Source: Hyphomicrobiales bacterium
GTDB taxonomy: Bacteria; Pseudomonadota; Alphaproteobacteria; Rhizobiales; Xanthobacteraceae
Length of the DNA: 64,000 bases
NCBI GenBank assembly: GCA_017305715.1
Contig: JAFKKG010000018.1
Coordinates: 248,001 to 312,000, forward strand
Direction: 5' to 3'
This document shows positions 17,832 through 28,860 of this stretch, piece after piece. The notes beneath the pieces are model-generated. The model was not told where the DNA came from. It saw only the letters and a program-made list of their open reading frames with translations, and made no database searches. Numbering within the stretch: the stretch's first letter is position 1; every line of letters begins with the position of its first letter. A program made the translations under genes and the position numbers.

Positions 17832-19037
17832 CTAATTCCCCGTCAGCAAGTCCCCGAACCGCTCCCACGTTTTGCCGTTGAACCGCATGAACTGCATCTG
17901 GTCGACCGGCACATGGTCGGTCGGCGACGTGTTGATCTTGATGCCGGGCAGCAGCATCGGCAATTCAAGGTCCTTGATCGCGTAAGCCTGCCTGAGAATG
18001 TTCTCGGTCGACAGGTCGTCGCCGCAGGCTTTCAGCACCGCCTCCAGCGCCATCGCGCTGTTGTAGGAATTGACGTAATTGGTGTCGTGCAGATCGCCGT
18101 CGGGAACGTATTTGACCATGAATTCCCGCCAGCCCTTGACGCCGGGATCGTCCTTCCAGGCAGGATCGTCCGGATCCTTGACATAGGCGGTGGAGAGGAT
18201 GCCGGTGCCGGCCTCCACCCCTGCCGGCTCCATCACGGTCGAGACCCAGACCGCGACGTTGGACAGGAACGTCATCGGCCGCCAGCCGATCTCGAACGCC
18301 TTGCGGATCGACTGCGCCGCGAATTTCGGCGTCGCTGCGATCACGAACACGTCGGCACCGGAGGCCTTCAGTTTTACAATTTGGGAATCGATGGTCGGAT
18401 CAGAGATTTCGTAGGTGGCGCCGGTTACGAGCGAATCGTATTTCTCGCCGAGCACGTCCTTGAGCCCTGCGAGATAGTCGCGGCCGAAATCGTCGTTCTG
18501 CGAGATCACGGCGAATTTGGCATTCGGATTCTTCGCCAGCGCATGGCGCGCATAGAGCCGCGCCTCGTAGCGGAACGGCGCCTGCACGCCCATCGTGGCT
18601 TGCGGATACTGCGTGATATCGGAGAATTTCGAGGCGCCGGAGCCGATGAACAATTGCGGGATGTTCTTGCTCTGCAGATATTTCGCGATCGCGGTGTTAT
18701 GGGCGGTGCCGATCGAGGAGAATATCAGCGCCACCTCGTCGCTCTCGACCAGCCGCCGCGTCTGCTCCACCGTCTTTGGCGGCGCGTAGCCGTCGTCGAG
18801 CGAGATCAGGTTGATCTTGCGCCCGTTGATGCCGCCGCGCTCGTTGACCATCTTGAAATAGCCGACCTCGCCCTTGCCGAGCGCGCCGAACGCCGAGACC
18901 GGGCCGCTATAGGGCATGGTCTGGCCGATCCTGATTTCGGTTTTGGTGACGCCGCGCATTTCGGCGGCACGCGCGGCCATTGGCAGCATCAGGCAAGCGA
19001 CGGCGCCCAGTGCGCCAACCCCCGTGACGAAACGCAT
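17832..19037 (-). CDS. ABC transporter substrate-binding protein (branched-chain amino acid type)
   Basis: 401-residue periplasmic binding protein of the Leu/Ile/Val (type 1 fold) family. A signal peptide (ALGAVACLMLPMAARAAEMR) precedes the core: IRIGQTMPYSGPVSAFGALG, NERGGINGRKINLISLDDGYAPPK (read in two parts: NERGGINGRKINL and ISLDDGYAPPK), IGSGASKF and FAVISQNDDFGRDYLAG. The permease and ATPase subunits are not adjacent, so it may serve a transporter elsewhere. Related proteins bind amino acids, amides or aromatic acids; the ligand cannot be read here. Confidence 0.92.
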   Translation of the reverse strand: MRFVTGVGALGAVACLMLPMAARAAEMRGVTKTEIRIGQTMPYSGPVSAFGALGKGEVGYFKMVNERGGINGRKINLISLDDGYAPPKTVEQTRRLVESDEVALIFSSIGTAHNTAIAKYLQSKNIPQLFIGSGASKFSDITQYPQATMGVQAPFRYEARLYARHALAKNPNAKFAVISQNDDFGRDYLAGLKDVLGEKYDSLVTGATYEISDPTIDSQIVKLKASGADVFVIAATPKFAAQSIRKAFEIGWRPMTFLSNVAVWVSTVMEPAGVEAGTGILSTAYVKDPDDPAWKDDPGVKGWREFMVKYVPDGDLHDTNYVNSYNSAMALEAVLKACGDDLSTENILRQAYAIKDLELPMLLPGIKINTSPTDHVPVDQMQFMRFNGKTWERFGDLLTGN

Positions 19038-19171
19038 CGGCTTCCTCCCCTGTAACGTCAGCCGCGCTCAAGGACGCGCGGAGCGGCCGGTTGTCTCCGG
19101 CGGCGGAAACATGCCATGGCGGACGGGCGTGCGCCACTGTCCTCGCGGCGCAGGTCAGAACGCCGCCATAA

Positions 19172-19199
19172 AAAAACGCGGCGTTGTCGCCGCGTTTTT
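19172..19199 (-). terminator. Intrinsic terminator after ftsH
   Basis: 12-bp perfect stem AAAAACGCGGCG/CGCCGCGTTTTT with a TTGT loop, just downstream of the ftsH stop on the minus strand; on that strand it ends in a T run. Its symmetry lets it work on the plus strand too. Confidence 0.85.
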
Positions 19200-19219
19200 C
19201 ATTCCAGGTGCAAACCCGC

Positions 19220-21142
<1,923 letters not shown>

Positions 21143-21411
21143 CGATCTTCCTTCGTGGTCGCGCGGATCGCGGCCTTATGTCCTTGGCAGTAAGTAAGCT
21201 TGGGTGGTCCTTGGGTCGACAGGCGAGGATCCCCGGGCCGCTGCATACAATCTAGGTTGCGCAGGGGTCTATGCCAAGGGAACCACACAGGACTATTTAG
21301 CGCATCCTAGCGCGATTCACGGTCAAATAATGATGTAAAAATCGGCGTTTTTCGGGGGTGGTTAAGACACCGCGCCGGTTTGTGACGGGATATCGAGGCA
21401 TTATGGGCCCC

Positions 21412-22440
21412 TCATCCGGGCCTGTGACGACGCGGGGGGGCCGGCGCGACGTGGATCCGACCTCCAATCAGGCTGATTGCGGCCCCGGCAAGGGTCTGTT
21501 TCAGCTTCCCCTGGTTTTCCGCAACCGCCCGATCCAGCGCCGCCAGCAAGGCCTCGACCTTGCCGAGTTCCGCCGGTCCCTCATGACCCGTGCGGTCGAT
21601 CGCCCGCATCAGGAGCCGCAGCCGGATTTCCTCGGGCAGGCCGGCAAAGGCCGACGCATCGAAACCGAAATGCGCGGTGTCGCGACGGTCCCTCAGCGCG
21701 AGATAACGTTCGGCGCCATCGACCAGCACTTCCAGCGCGGCATTGGCCCGTGCCAGCCTTGATGCGAGCCGCGCCAGGTTCCTGGCATCGCCGCCCTCTT
21801 CCGCCAGCGCCGGCATCAGCGCACGCAAGCGAGGGCGCGTGTAATTGATATCGCGGTTGGTCGGATCGTCGGCAAAGGCGATCCTGGCCTTGTGCAGCGT
21901 CGCGACCAGCTGCGATTTCGAAACCTCCAGCAACGGGCGCGCCAGCCACACGCCTTCGCGTTCGCTCTGGCGCGCCATCGCCGCCAGGCCTGCAATGCCG
22001 CTGCCGCGCAGCATCCGCATCAGCAATGTCTCGGCCTGGTCGTCGCGGGTGTGCGCGGTGAGGATATGCGTGGCGCCGCTGGCCTTTGCCGCCTGCGCCA
22101 GCAGACGGTAGCGCGCCGCGCGCGCGGCGGCCGGCATGCCGGTCTTCGGTTTGGCGCCATTCCAGCGCAACGTGCGATGGGGCAGATCGAGCTCTGCGGC
22201 GAGTTTCTTGACGTCACGCGCCTCACGCGCGGCCTCGGGCCGCAAGCCGTGATCGACGGTCAGCGCGATCAAGCGCGGTCCGCGCCTCAAGGCGCGGCGC
22301 CAGCGCGCAGCGAGCCACATCAGCGCGATGGAATCAGGACCGCCGGAGACCGCGAGCGCGATCGCAGGCGCGGCCTTCCAGTCGGCGAACAGAAGTTTCG
22401 CCTGGCTCACCGTGATCGCGGAATGGTCGTCGTCTGGCAT
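21412..22440 (-). CDS. tilS: tRNA(Ile)-lysidine synthase
   Basis: 342 residues. Adds lysine to C34 of the CAU-anticodon tRNA(Ile) so that it reads AUA; essential. The PP-loop SGGPDS is at residues 32-37 (LAVSGGPDSIALMWL), with VDHGLRPEAAREA and HTRDDQAETLLMRMLRGSGI further on, as expected of TilS. The C-terminal part is shorter than in E. coli, as usual in this group. Located between cpoB and ftsH on the same strand, probably in one transcript with the former. Confidence 0.95.
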   Translation of the reverse strand: MPDDDHSAITVSQAKLLFADWKAAPAIALAVSGGPDSIALMWLAARWRRALRRGPRLIALTVDHGLRPEAAREARDVKKLAAELDLPHRTLRWNGAKPKTGMPAAARAARYRLLAQAAKASGATHILTAHTRDDQAETLLMRMLRGSGIAGLAAMARQSEREGVWLARPLLEVSKSQLVATLHKARIAFADDPTNRDINYTRPRLRALMPALAEEGGDARNLARLASRLARANAALEVLVDGAERYLALRDRRDTAHFGFDASAFAGLPEEIRLRLLMRAIDRTGHEGPAELGKVEALLAALDRAVAENQGKLKQTLAGAAISLIGGRIHVAPAPPRRHRPG

Positions 22441-22511
22441 GGGCCGACCATAGCGTTTTCCAACGAAACCTGTCCCGCACTCAATGGGGGATCAGGCCGA
22501 ACCGTGAAAGC

Positions 22512-23564
22512 TCAGCACTTCACCCGCTTCTGCTCGCGGTCCACCGCGGCCTTCACGCCGGCCGAGGCGCGCGGATATTTCCGCGTCACTTCGCCGAGTG
22601 CGGCGCAGGCGGCTTCCTTTTCCTTCAGCGCCGCCAGCGACTGCCCGAGCCGCAGCAGGGAATCCGGCGCTTTGGCCGATTTGTCGAACTTGGTGGTCAC
22701 GCCGAGGAAGGTCTCCGCAGCATCGCGGTATTGCTGGCGCTGGAAGTAGCTTTCGCCGAGCCAGTATTGCGAATCCGCGATCAGGGGATCGCTCGGATAT
22801 TTCTGCGCGAAATTCTTCATCGTCTCTTCGGCGAGTGCGTAGTCCTTGCGCTGCATGTAGCCGATGCCGAGATCGAACTCGTCCTTGGGCGTGGCGGAGG
22901 GCGGCAGCGTCGTCAGTGCGGCACTGGCGCCGGGGACACGCCCGAGCGGCGGCGCACCGCCGGGATCGCGCGGGCTGGTCGCGCCGAGGTCGAGCGGTTC
23001 ACCCGCCCCGCGGCCACCGGGCGCACCGGCCGCCGCGCCGTTGGCAACCGGCATCTGACCGCCGCCGAGCGCGCGCGGCACGCCGGGGGCGTTCGGATTT
23101 TGGCTGGGATCGAACGCATCGCCGCGGCGGCGGCCGGGCATCGGCGCTGCCGCCTGCTCCTGCATGATCGGTGCGGGGGCTGCGATCTGCGGCTGCTCAT
23201 ATCCCGGTTGCACCGGCGGATAGCCCTGCGGTCCCTGCGGATAGCCCGGCTGGGCCTGGGGTTGCCGGGCGGGCGGATAGGCCTGGGGCGGCGGCGCCGC
23301 AGCCATGCTGGGCGGGGCCATCGGAGGCTGGCCGGCGGGAGCCACCGCCGCATTGCCGCCGAGCTGCCTCAGGCGGTCCTCGAGCTGGCGGTTGCGGTAT
23401 TGCAGCTCCTCGTTCTGGCCGGTCAGTTGCCGCAGCTGGTTTTCAAGCCGCTGGACCCGCATCTCCAGATCGGCATCGTCGGATTGCGCAACGGCCTGCG
23501 AGGATAAAGCCAGCATCGCAGCGATCGCGGCGGCGCCGGTAGCATTAAGAAACCTGGATGACAT
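22512..23564 (-). CDS. cpoB: Tol-Pal system coordinator CpoB (YbgF)
   Basis: 350 residues from the ATG at 23564 (MSSRFLNATG); an upstream in-frame ATG at 23612 adds a stretch without signal features. A signal peptide (AIAAMLALSSQAVA) is followed by a coiled coil (LEMRVQRLENQLRQLTGQNE), a long Pro/Gln/Gly-rich linker, and C-terminal TPRs (DEFDLGIGYMQRKDYALAEE ... SQYWLGESYFQRQQYRDAAE). CpoB links Tol-Pal constriction with PBP1B-driven septal wall synthesis. The linker is longer than in enterics. Confidence 0.93.
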   Translation of the reverse strand: MSSRFLNATGAAAIAAMLALSSQAVAQSDDADLEMRVQRLENQLRQLTGQNEELQYRNRQLEDRLRQLGGNAAVAPAGQPPMAPPSMAAAPPPQAYPPARQPQAQPGYPQGPQGYPPVQPGYEQPQIAAPAPIMQEQAAAPMPGRRRGDAFDPSQNPNAPGVPRALGGGQMPVANGAAAGAPGGRGAGEPLDLGATSPRDPGGAPPLGRVPGASAALTTLPPSATPKDEFDLGIGYMQRKDYALAEETMKNFAQKYPSDPLIADSQYWLGESYFQRQQYRDAAETFLGVTTKFDKSAKAPDSLLRLGQSLAALKEKEAACAALGEVTRKYPRASAGVKAAVDREQKRVKC

Positions 23565-23750
23565 TTTGCCCTGACGACGAAAATTCGGCGTGACATCGAA
23601 AGCCGAACACATTGAGAGAGGGAGTACGCCAGAATTGTGACTGGCGTTTCCGAATCCGAACGCTGGATTCCGGTATCGTTTAGTATCAGCGACAAAACAA
23701 GCAAGCGGCTTGCTCGGGCGGGTCGTTCATCTACCGAAGGGACATGGCCC

Positions 23751-24623
23751 ATGCACGTATCCGTGAACGGGGTGCGGCTGTTCTTCGACGTCGAGGGCGC
23801 GAAATTCGTCCCCGACGGCCCGGTGATGCGGGAGAAGCCGGTGCTGCTGATGCTGCATGGCGGCCCCGGTTTCGACCATTCGACCTACCGGCCGGCTTAC
23901 TCGGCTTTGGCCGATATCGCCCAGATCGTCTATCTCGACCATCGCGGCAACGGCCGCAGCGCGGACGGTCCGCGCGAAGGGTGGAATCTGGCGCAATGGG
24001 GCGATGACGTCCGCGCGTTCTGCGACACGCTCGGCATCACGGATCCGATCGTGCTCGGCGCCTCGTTCGGCGGCATGGTCGCGCTGGCCTATGCCACGCG
24101 CCATCCCGCGCATCCTGCAAAACTGATCCTGATCAGTACCGAGGCTGCCGGCGGCTCCCATCTGGAACGGCGTGTGGCGCTGTTCGAACGGTTCGGCGGC
24201 CCGGAGGTGGGCGGCCTGGCGCGGCGACGCTTTCTGGAACAAGGAGGCCATCCGGATCAGGCCTCGGTTGCCGACTGGGTGCGGCTGGCGATGCCGCACT
24301 ACACCCGCGTCCCGCGCGATCCCGACATGGCGCGCCGCGCCGTCAGCCGGCCGGAGGTGCTGCATTGGTTCACCAGGCCCGGTGGCGAGAGCCGCCGCTT
24401 CAACTTCTTTCCGGACCTGCATCGCATCCAATGCCCGGCGCTGGTGCTCGGCGGCGAGGACGACCCGATGCTCCCGATCGAAAGCCAGGCGGATATCGCC
24501 GCGGCCCTGCCGCCGCATCTGGTGCAGTTCGAACGCTTCGCCGACTGCCGCCACGGCTGCATCCAGGATGCGCCCGAGCAGACGCTGGCCGCGATCCGCG
24601 AATTCATCTTGAGGCCAAAATAA
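23751..24623 (+). CDS. Alpha/beta hydrolase, prolyl iminopeptidase-like
   Basis: 290 residues from the ATG at 23751 (after GAAGGG); the frame opens upstream at 23637 but without support. Family S33 features: oxyanion HGGPG, YLDHRGNGRS, nucleophile elbow GASFGG, the acid in LGGEDDPMLP and the C-terminal His in DCRHGCIQD. Hydrolysis of an N-terminal proline or another small amide or ester is likely; substrate not determined. It is the only plus-strand gene inside the tol-pal block, facing pal across a shared bidirectional terminator. Confidence 0.85.
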   Translation: MHVSVNGVRLFFDVEGAKFVPDGPVMREKPVLLMLHGGPGFDHSTYRPAYSALADIAQIVYLDHRGNGRSADGPREGWNLAQWGDDVRAFCDTLGITDPIVLGASFGGMVALAYATRHPAHPAKLILISTEAAGGSHLERRVALFERFGGPEVGGLARRRFLEQGGHPDQASVADWVRLAMPHYTRVPRDPDMARRAVSRPEVLHWFTRPGGESRRFNFFPDLHRIQCPALVLGGEDDPMLPIESQADIAAALPPHLVQFERFADCRHGCIQDAPEQTLAAIREFILRPK

Positions 24624-24649
24624 AACCGGCGCCCGAAGGCGCCGGTTTT
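24622..24649. terminator. Bidirectional terminator between the hydrolase and pal
   Basis: Perfect 12-bp stem AAAACCGGCGCC/GGCGCCGGTTTT with CGAA loop, T runs on both strands, placed between two converging genes. Confidence 0.9.
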
Positions 24650-24666
24650 GAATTCGCAATCGTCGC

Positions 24667-25158
24667 TCAGGCGCCGGCGTTCAGCACGGTGACGGCGCGG
24701 CGGTTCTGCGACCAGCAGGAGATGTCGTTACACACCGCCACCGGGCGTTCCTTGCCGTAGGAGATGGTGCGCATCCGGTTCTGGTCGACCCCGCGCGAGG
24801 CGAGATAGCTGCGCACCGACTGGGCGCGCCGCGCGCCGAGCGCGATGTTGTATTCGCGGGTGCCGCGCTCGTCCGCATGGCCTTCGATCGTGAAGGAGTA
24901 GCGGTTGTAGGTCTGCAGCCACTGCGCCTGCTTCTCCAGCGTCGCGATCGCCTGCGGGCTGAGTTCGGTCTGGTCGCTCTCGAAGAACACGCGGTCGCCG
25001 ACATTGACCACGAAGTCCTGCTGGCTTCCCGGGGTCGCCGCACTGGCCATCGCGCCGTCGGCGCCAAGGTTCTTGTTGGCGCAGGCGCCCATCGACAGGG
25101 CCACCGCGAGCACCGCGGCCAGCTTTAATCCCTGGAGGATACGCATTTGATGTTTCAT
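24667..25158 (-). CDS. pal: Peptidoglycan-associated lipoprotein Pal
   Basis: 163 residues from the ATG at 25158 (GGAGG eight bases before); a start at 25179 is less likely. Lipoprotein signal with lipobox LSMGAC and Cys, then an OmpA-like peptidoglycan-binding domain: RVFFESDQTELSPQA, TIEGHADERGTREYNIALGA, RRAQSVRSYL, ISYGKERPVA. Outer-membrane anchor of the Tol-Pal complex, binding the wall and TolB. Here separated from tolB by two unrelated genes. Confidence 0.97.
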   Translation of the reverse strand: MKHQMRILQGLKLAAVLAVALSMGACANKNLGADGAMASAATPGSQQDFVVNVGDRVFFESDQTELSPQAIATLEKQAQWLQTYNRYSFTIEGHADERGTREYNIALGARRAQSVRSYLASRGVDQNRMRTISYGKERPVAVCNDISCWSQNRRAVTVLNAGA

Positions 25159-25344
25159 TCGAGAGCCTCCAACGCTCACGTTTTTCGACTGTTATCCGGT
25201 CTACAGGGCGATGGTTAAGCGAACGTTCCGTCAACCTTGATGGAACCTTGCCAGACCCGATCAAATGCCGACAAACCGTGAAAAGCGACCACGATGGTTA
25301 ATGATTTGTAAATGTGGCGCGACGGTGAAGGCAAGCACAGGCGG

Positions 25345-25368
25345 CGCCGAAATCACCCGATTTCGGCG
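25345..25368 (-). terminator. Hairpin after the FeeM-like gene
   Basis: 10-bp perfect stem CGCCGAAATC/GATTTCGGCG with ACCC loop, 92 bases past the FeeM-like stop, in the 301-base gap before pal. T runs are short. The rest of the gap (25159-25459) shows no gene. Confidence 0.45.
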
Positions 25369-25459
25369 TTTCGGAGCGTTCGGCGAGGCACATCCGGCCC
25401 AGGACACGCCCGGCCTGGAACCCGGACCACAGCTTCCGGATCGCCTTAGGACGGCCGGC

Positions 25460-26200
25460 TCAGGGGTTGGGAACGATCGAGGGCTGCTCAAAGGGCACGA
25501 CAACCCCCCGTGGCAGCGAATCTCGCTCATGGGCACGCTGGAACAGCATCTGCCGCTCGAACGCCGTCGAGCGCATGATCGGAAAACGGGTCATGACCTT
25601 TTCCCGCACGGCGCGGAAGTCGGACGCCGTCAACGCAACCTTTGGCAGGAACCCCGGGAACGAACGCGGCTCGGCAATGACCTCGGACAGGAAGACGCGG
25701 CGATAGAACGCCTGATGCTCCGCCCGAACGAGTGCGAGCCCGGTATCGGCGTTGAAATGCTCGCACGCCATATAACCCAGCCGCACCGTCAGATAGGCAA
25801 GCTCGGGGAACTGCCTGGCTTTTTCGGGCAATGCGGCAAGACGAAGCGGATCGATGAAAACTTCACCGCGATCGAGGCGCGGGTGAAGGATATCGCCGAA
25901 CAGATCGACTGAACCGGAAATCCGGCATTCCGGCGTCACGACATTGAGGCGGATGGAACTGCAGAGTTCCCCGTCGACATAGACGCCCGTAATGTAGGCA
26001 TTGGGCGCATCGTCGTAATGATCGCTGACGCGCTGGGTCTCGCACGGGGCGGTTACGCCGCCATGCAGGTAGGCCTTGTAGCGCAGCACATAGATGGCGT
26101 CTTTTTCCTCGGGAGTTTCCATCAGCCGGCACTCGACGCGATCGGAAAGTCCTGACTCCGGCACAAACAGCGTGGTGCGCGGTTCGGCTCCAGCCCTCAT
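25460..26200 (-). CDS. FeeM / autoinducer-synthase-like GNAT-fold acyltransferase
   Basis: 246 residues. The pattern YVLRYKAYLHGGV, YITGVYVDGELCSSIRLNVV, SGSVDLFGDILHPRLDRG, VFIDPLRLAALPEKARQFPE and FNADTGLALVRAEHQAFYRR resembles N-acyl amino acid synthases (FeeM) and, more remotely, acyl-homoserine lactone synthases. Such enzymes join an acyl chain from acyl-ACP to an amino acid or similar acceptor. No LuxR-type quorum receptor is beside it. It lies between pal and a GGDEF-EAL gene, and a consensus CtrA-like site (26249-26263) is 49 bases before its start. Product and substrate unknown. Confidence 0.65.
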   Translation of the reverse strand: MRAGAEPRTTLFVPESGLSDRVECRLMETPEEKDAIYVLRYKAYLHGGVTAPCETQRVSDHYDDAPNAYITGVYVDGELCSSIRLNVVTPECRISGSVDLFGDILHPRLDRGEVFIDPLRLAALPEKARQFPELAYLTVRLGYMACEHFNADTGLALVRAEHQAFYRRVFLSEVIAEPRSFPGFLPKVALTASDFRAVREKVMTRFPIMRSTAFERQMLFQRAHERDSLPRGVVVPFEQPSIVPNP

Positions 26201-26248
26201 CCCATACCCTCACACTTCCAAGCAACTTCCGCGAGTGGATAAAATCGT

Positions 26249-26263
26249 TAACACTCCCTTAAG
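26249..26263 (-). promoter_or_regulatory. Consensus CtrA-type site upstream of the FeeM-like gene
   Basis: Read on the minus strand: TTAAGGGAGTGTTAAC, i.e. TTAA-N7-TTAAC, exact match to the alphaproteobacterial CtrA consensus (the final C lies at 26248). It is 49-63 bases upstream of the start at 26200. Confidence 0.55.
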
Positions 26264-26348
26264 CAAATTGCAAAGCAATCGACATGTTAGGGTTAACCCT
26301 CGCGGCAGCATGCGGGGCGTTGGAACCTGTAGAATTACGGGGTTGGCT

Positions 26349-28712
26349 TCAGGCGATCGAGCGCGACGTAACCACGAGTTGCGGATCTTCCGGGCGGCGG
26401 CCATGCGAGGCGTTCAGCAACTGGCGAACCCGGACCGCGGGCACCGGGCGGCTGAACAAATAGCCCTGCGCCTCGGTCACGGCGCCATCGGTGCTGATCA
26501 GTTCCAGTTGCTCGGTGGTCTCGACGCCCTCGACCACGACCGACATGCCAAGATCGGCCGAGAGCCGCGCCACGCCGCGCAGCAGCGTCAGCGGGCGATC
26601 GGTATCGATGCCTTCGAGGAAGGAGCGGTCGATCTTCACTTTCTGCAGCGGGAAATTATGCAGATAGCTCAGGCTCGAATAGCCGGTGCCGAAATCGTCC
26701 AGTGAGATCCGCACGCCGAGCGAATGCAGCTGCGACAGCACGTCATGCGTCAGTTGCGTGTTCCGCAACAACGAGGATTCGGTGATCTCGATCTCCAGCC
26801 GGTTTGCCGGCAGGCCGGAAACCTCGAGCGCGTAGCGAACTTCGCTCAGCACGTCGCGCTGATGGAATTGCTGCGGCGAGAAGTTGACGGCGACACTGAC
26901 GGCCTCGGGCCACTTCATGCACTCCATGCAGGCCTTGCGCAGGATCCAGCGGCCGAGATCGACGATCAGGCCCATATCCTCGGCGACCGGAATGATATCG
27001 ATCGGCGACACTGTGCCGCGGACCGGATGATTCCAGCGCAGCAGCGCTTCGCAGGTCGAGATCTTGCCGGATTTGAGGTTGACCAGCGGCTGATAGAACA
27101 GTTCGAACTCCTCGTTCGCCAGCGCCTTGCGCAGGTCGAGTTCCAGGATGCGGCGGGCCTCGACGGTTTGCGCCATCTCGTCCCGGAAGAAGCAGAACGT
27201 GCCGCGGCCGTCGGCCTTGGCGCGGTACAGCGCCATGTCGGCGTTCTTGAGCAGCGTATCGGCGCTGACGCCGGGAGACGTCATCGCGATGCCGACGCTG
27301 GCGCCGATCTCGACCAGATGGTTGTCGATCTTGTAGCGCTCGCTCAGCCGGTCGACGATACGCCGGGCAAGGCCCGCCGCGTCCTCATGGGAGTGGATGT
27401 TCTGCTGGAACACGACGAATTCGTCGCCGCCGAACCGCGCCACGAAATCCTCCGGCCGCAACATCTCGCGCATCCGACCGGCGACCGCGCACAGCAACTG
27501 GTCGCCGCAGGGATGACCCAGCGTGTCGTTGACCTGCTTGAACTGATCGAGGTCGACGAACAGCAACGCCGAAAGCTGCTCCGCGCCCTGCTGAATCGCC
27601 AGCAGGCGCCCGATCTCGTCGCGGAAATTGACCCGGTTGGGAAGCTCGGTGAGTTCGTCGTAACGCGCCAGGTGACTGATCTTGGCCTCGGCATCGCGCC
27701 GCTCGGTGATGTCCTCGAGCAGGACGACCGCGCCGCCGCCCGCCATCGGCTGGAAAGTCCATGACAGCGACCGGTTGCGCGTGACGTCGGGATCGGTCGT
27801 GATCATGTCCCGCGCCTGCGAGCTGCCGATTTCCGACAGAATCATCCTGCCGCTCGCGCTCGAAATCGAACCCGAGGCGACGCAGGCGGCGATAATCTCG
27901 GACGCAACGGCGCCGCCCTGCATGGAATCGTCGGATATATTCATCATCTCGCTGAAGCGGTGATTCATCACCGCCAGATGCCCGTCGACGCCGAACATGC
28001 ACAGCCCGTGCGGCATGTTGTTCAATGCGGTATCGAACTGGCCCGCCAGCGCCGCCTCGCGCTCGCGCGCCACCAGCGCCTGCATGAATATTCGGTGCAA
28101 ATTGGCGGAGATCTGCAGAACGGCCACGAGGAACGCCGCGCAAACGACCGACATGGCGATGTAATAGGGCGTGCCGCGCAACGCCAGCACGATCACGGTC
28201 GGACCGAAAATCAGGGCGGCCTGGAGCTGGAATACCCACTGCCGTCCATAGGCCCGACCCGAACCCGCGGCCAGGATTCCGGTGGTGACGGACAAGCAGA
28301 TCATATGGGCCACGGCATCGTTGCTGACCAGCAGCGTGGCGGAGCACCATGTGCCGAGCGCAGCGGCCTGGATCATCGCGCCGATCTGATGATACGCCTT
28401 CCAGCGCGCAGCTTCCTCGGCGGTCGGGGTCGAGGTGCGCGCGTGGTAGCGCTGCAGCACGAATGCGCGGAACACGCCGGCGAACACGAGCAGCCCGACA
28501 CACGCCCAGATCACCGTCTCGCCCGTCTTCAGCGCGGTCATCGCCGCCGCGCCGGCTCCGAACACGAGGCCGGTCAGCATCGGAGCGGACGTTTCGAACA
28601 GCGAATCGATCAACGCCGCGCGAAGATACGGCGAAGTCTTCTTATCCGGCTCTCCGCCCTGAGTTGCGAGTTGCATGTGGGGTGCGCGCGTCCTGTTCGA
28701 CCGCGTAGTCAT
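26349..28712 (-). CDS. Membrane GGDEF-EAL protein (c-di-GMP synthesis/degradation)
   Basis: 787 residues. Order: about five membrane helices (residues 40-200), a PAS-like domain (about 220-340, FDTALNNMPHGLCMFGVDG), GGDEF domain with intact GGDEF at 428-432 and an I-site RxxD (Arg419-Asp422) five residues before it, then EAL domain with EALLRW (EAL at 555-557), EITESSL, and DDFGTGYSS (672-680). Both halves keep their catalytic motifs, so it could make and break c-di-GMP; the net direction is not visible. An alternative start at 28676 would trim 12 residues. It interrupts the tolB-pal pair. Confidence 0.93.
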   Translation of the reverse strand: MTTRSNRTRAPHMQLATQGGEPDKKTSPYLRAALIDSLFETSAPMLTGLVFGAGAAAMTALKTGETVIWACVGLLVFAGVFRAFVLQRYHARTSTPTAEEAARWKAYHQIGAMIQAAALGTWCSATLLVSNDAVAHMICLSVTTGILAAGSGRAYGRQWVFQLQAALIFGPTVIVLALRGTPYYIAMSVVCAAFLVAVLQISANLHRIFMQALVAREREAALAGQFDTALNNMPHGLCMFGVDGHLAVMNHRFSEMMNISDDSMQGGAVASEIIAACVASGSISSASGRMILSEIGSSQARDMITTDPDVTRNRSLSWTFQPMAGGGAVVLLEDITERRDAEAKISHLARYDELTELPNRVNFRDEIGRLLAIQQGAEQLSALLFVDLDQFKQVNDTLGHPCGDQLLCAVAGRMREMLRPEDFVARFGGDEFVVFQQNIHSHEDAAGLARRIVDRLSERYKIDNHLVEIGASVGIAMTSPGVSADTLLKNADMALYRAKADGRGTFCFFRDEMAQTVEARRILELDLRKALANEEFELFYQPLVNLKSGKISTCEALLRWNHPVRGTVSPIDIIPVAEDMGLIVDLGRWILRKACMECMKWPEAVSVAVNFSPQQFHQRDVLSEVRYALEVSGLPANRLEIEITESSLLRNTQLTHDVLSQLHSLGVRISLDDFGTGYSSLSYLHNFPLQKVKIDRSFLEGIDTDRPLTLLRGVARLSADLGMSVVVEGVETTEQLELISTDGAVTEAQGYLFSRPVPAVRVRQLLNASHGRRPEDPQLVVTSRSIA

Positions 28713-28860
28713 ACCCGTTGCAGATGAAGTCTTTCTGAGCGAACATCGTTACCGAAACGTTGCCGTGCGTTTTCGGCTGTAAAATCTGCCCGTAATATCA
28801 GCATGCTAGGCAATGTTTGCCGATCCACCGCGCTGGCTGCGACGCAATGGCCCGCCGCAC

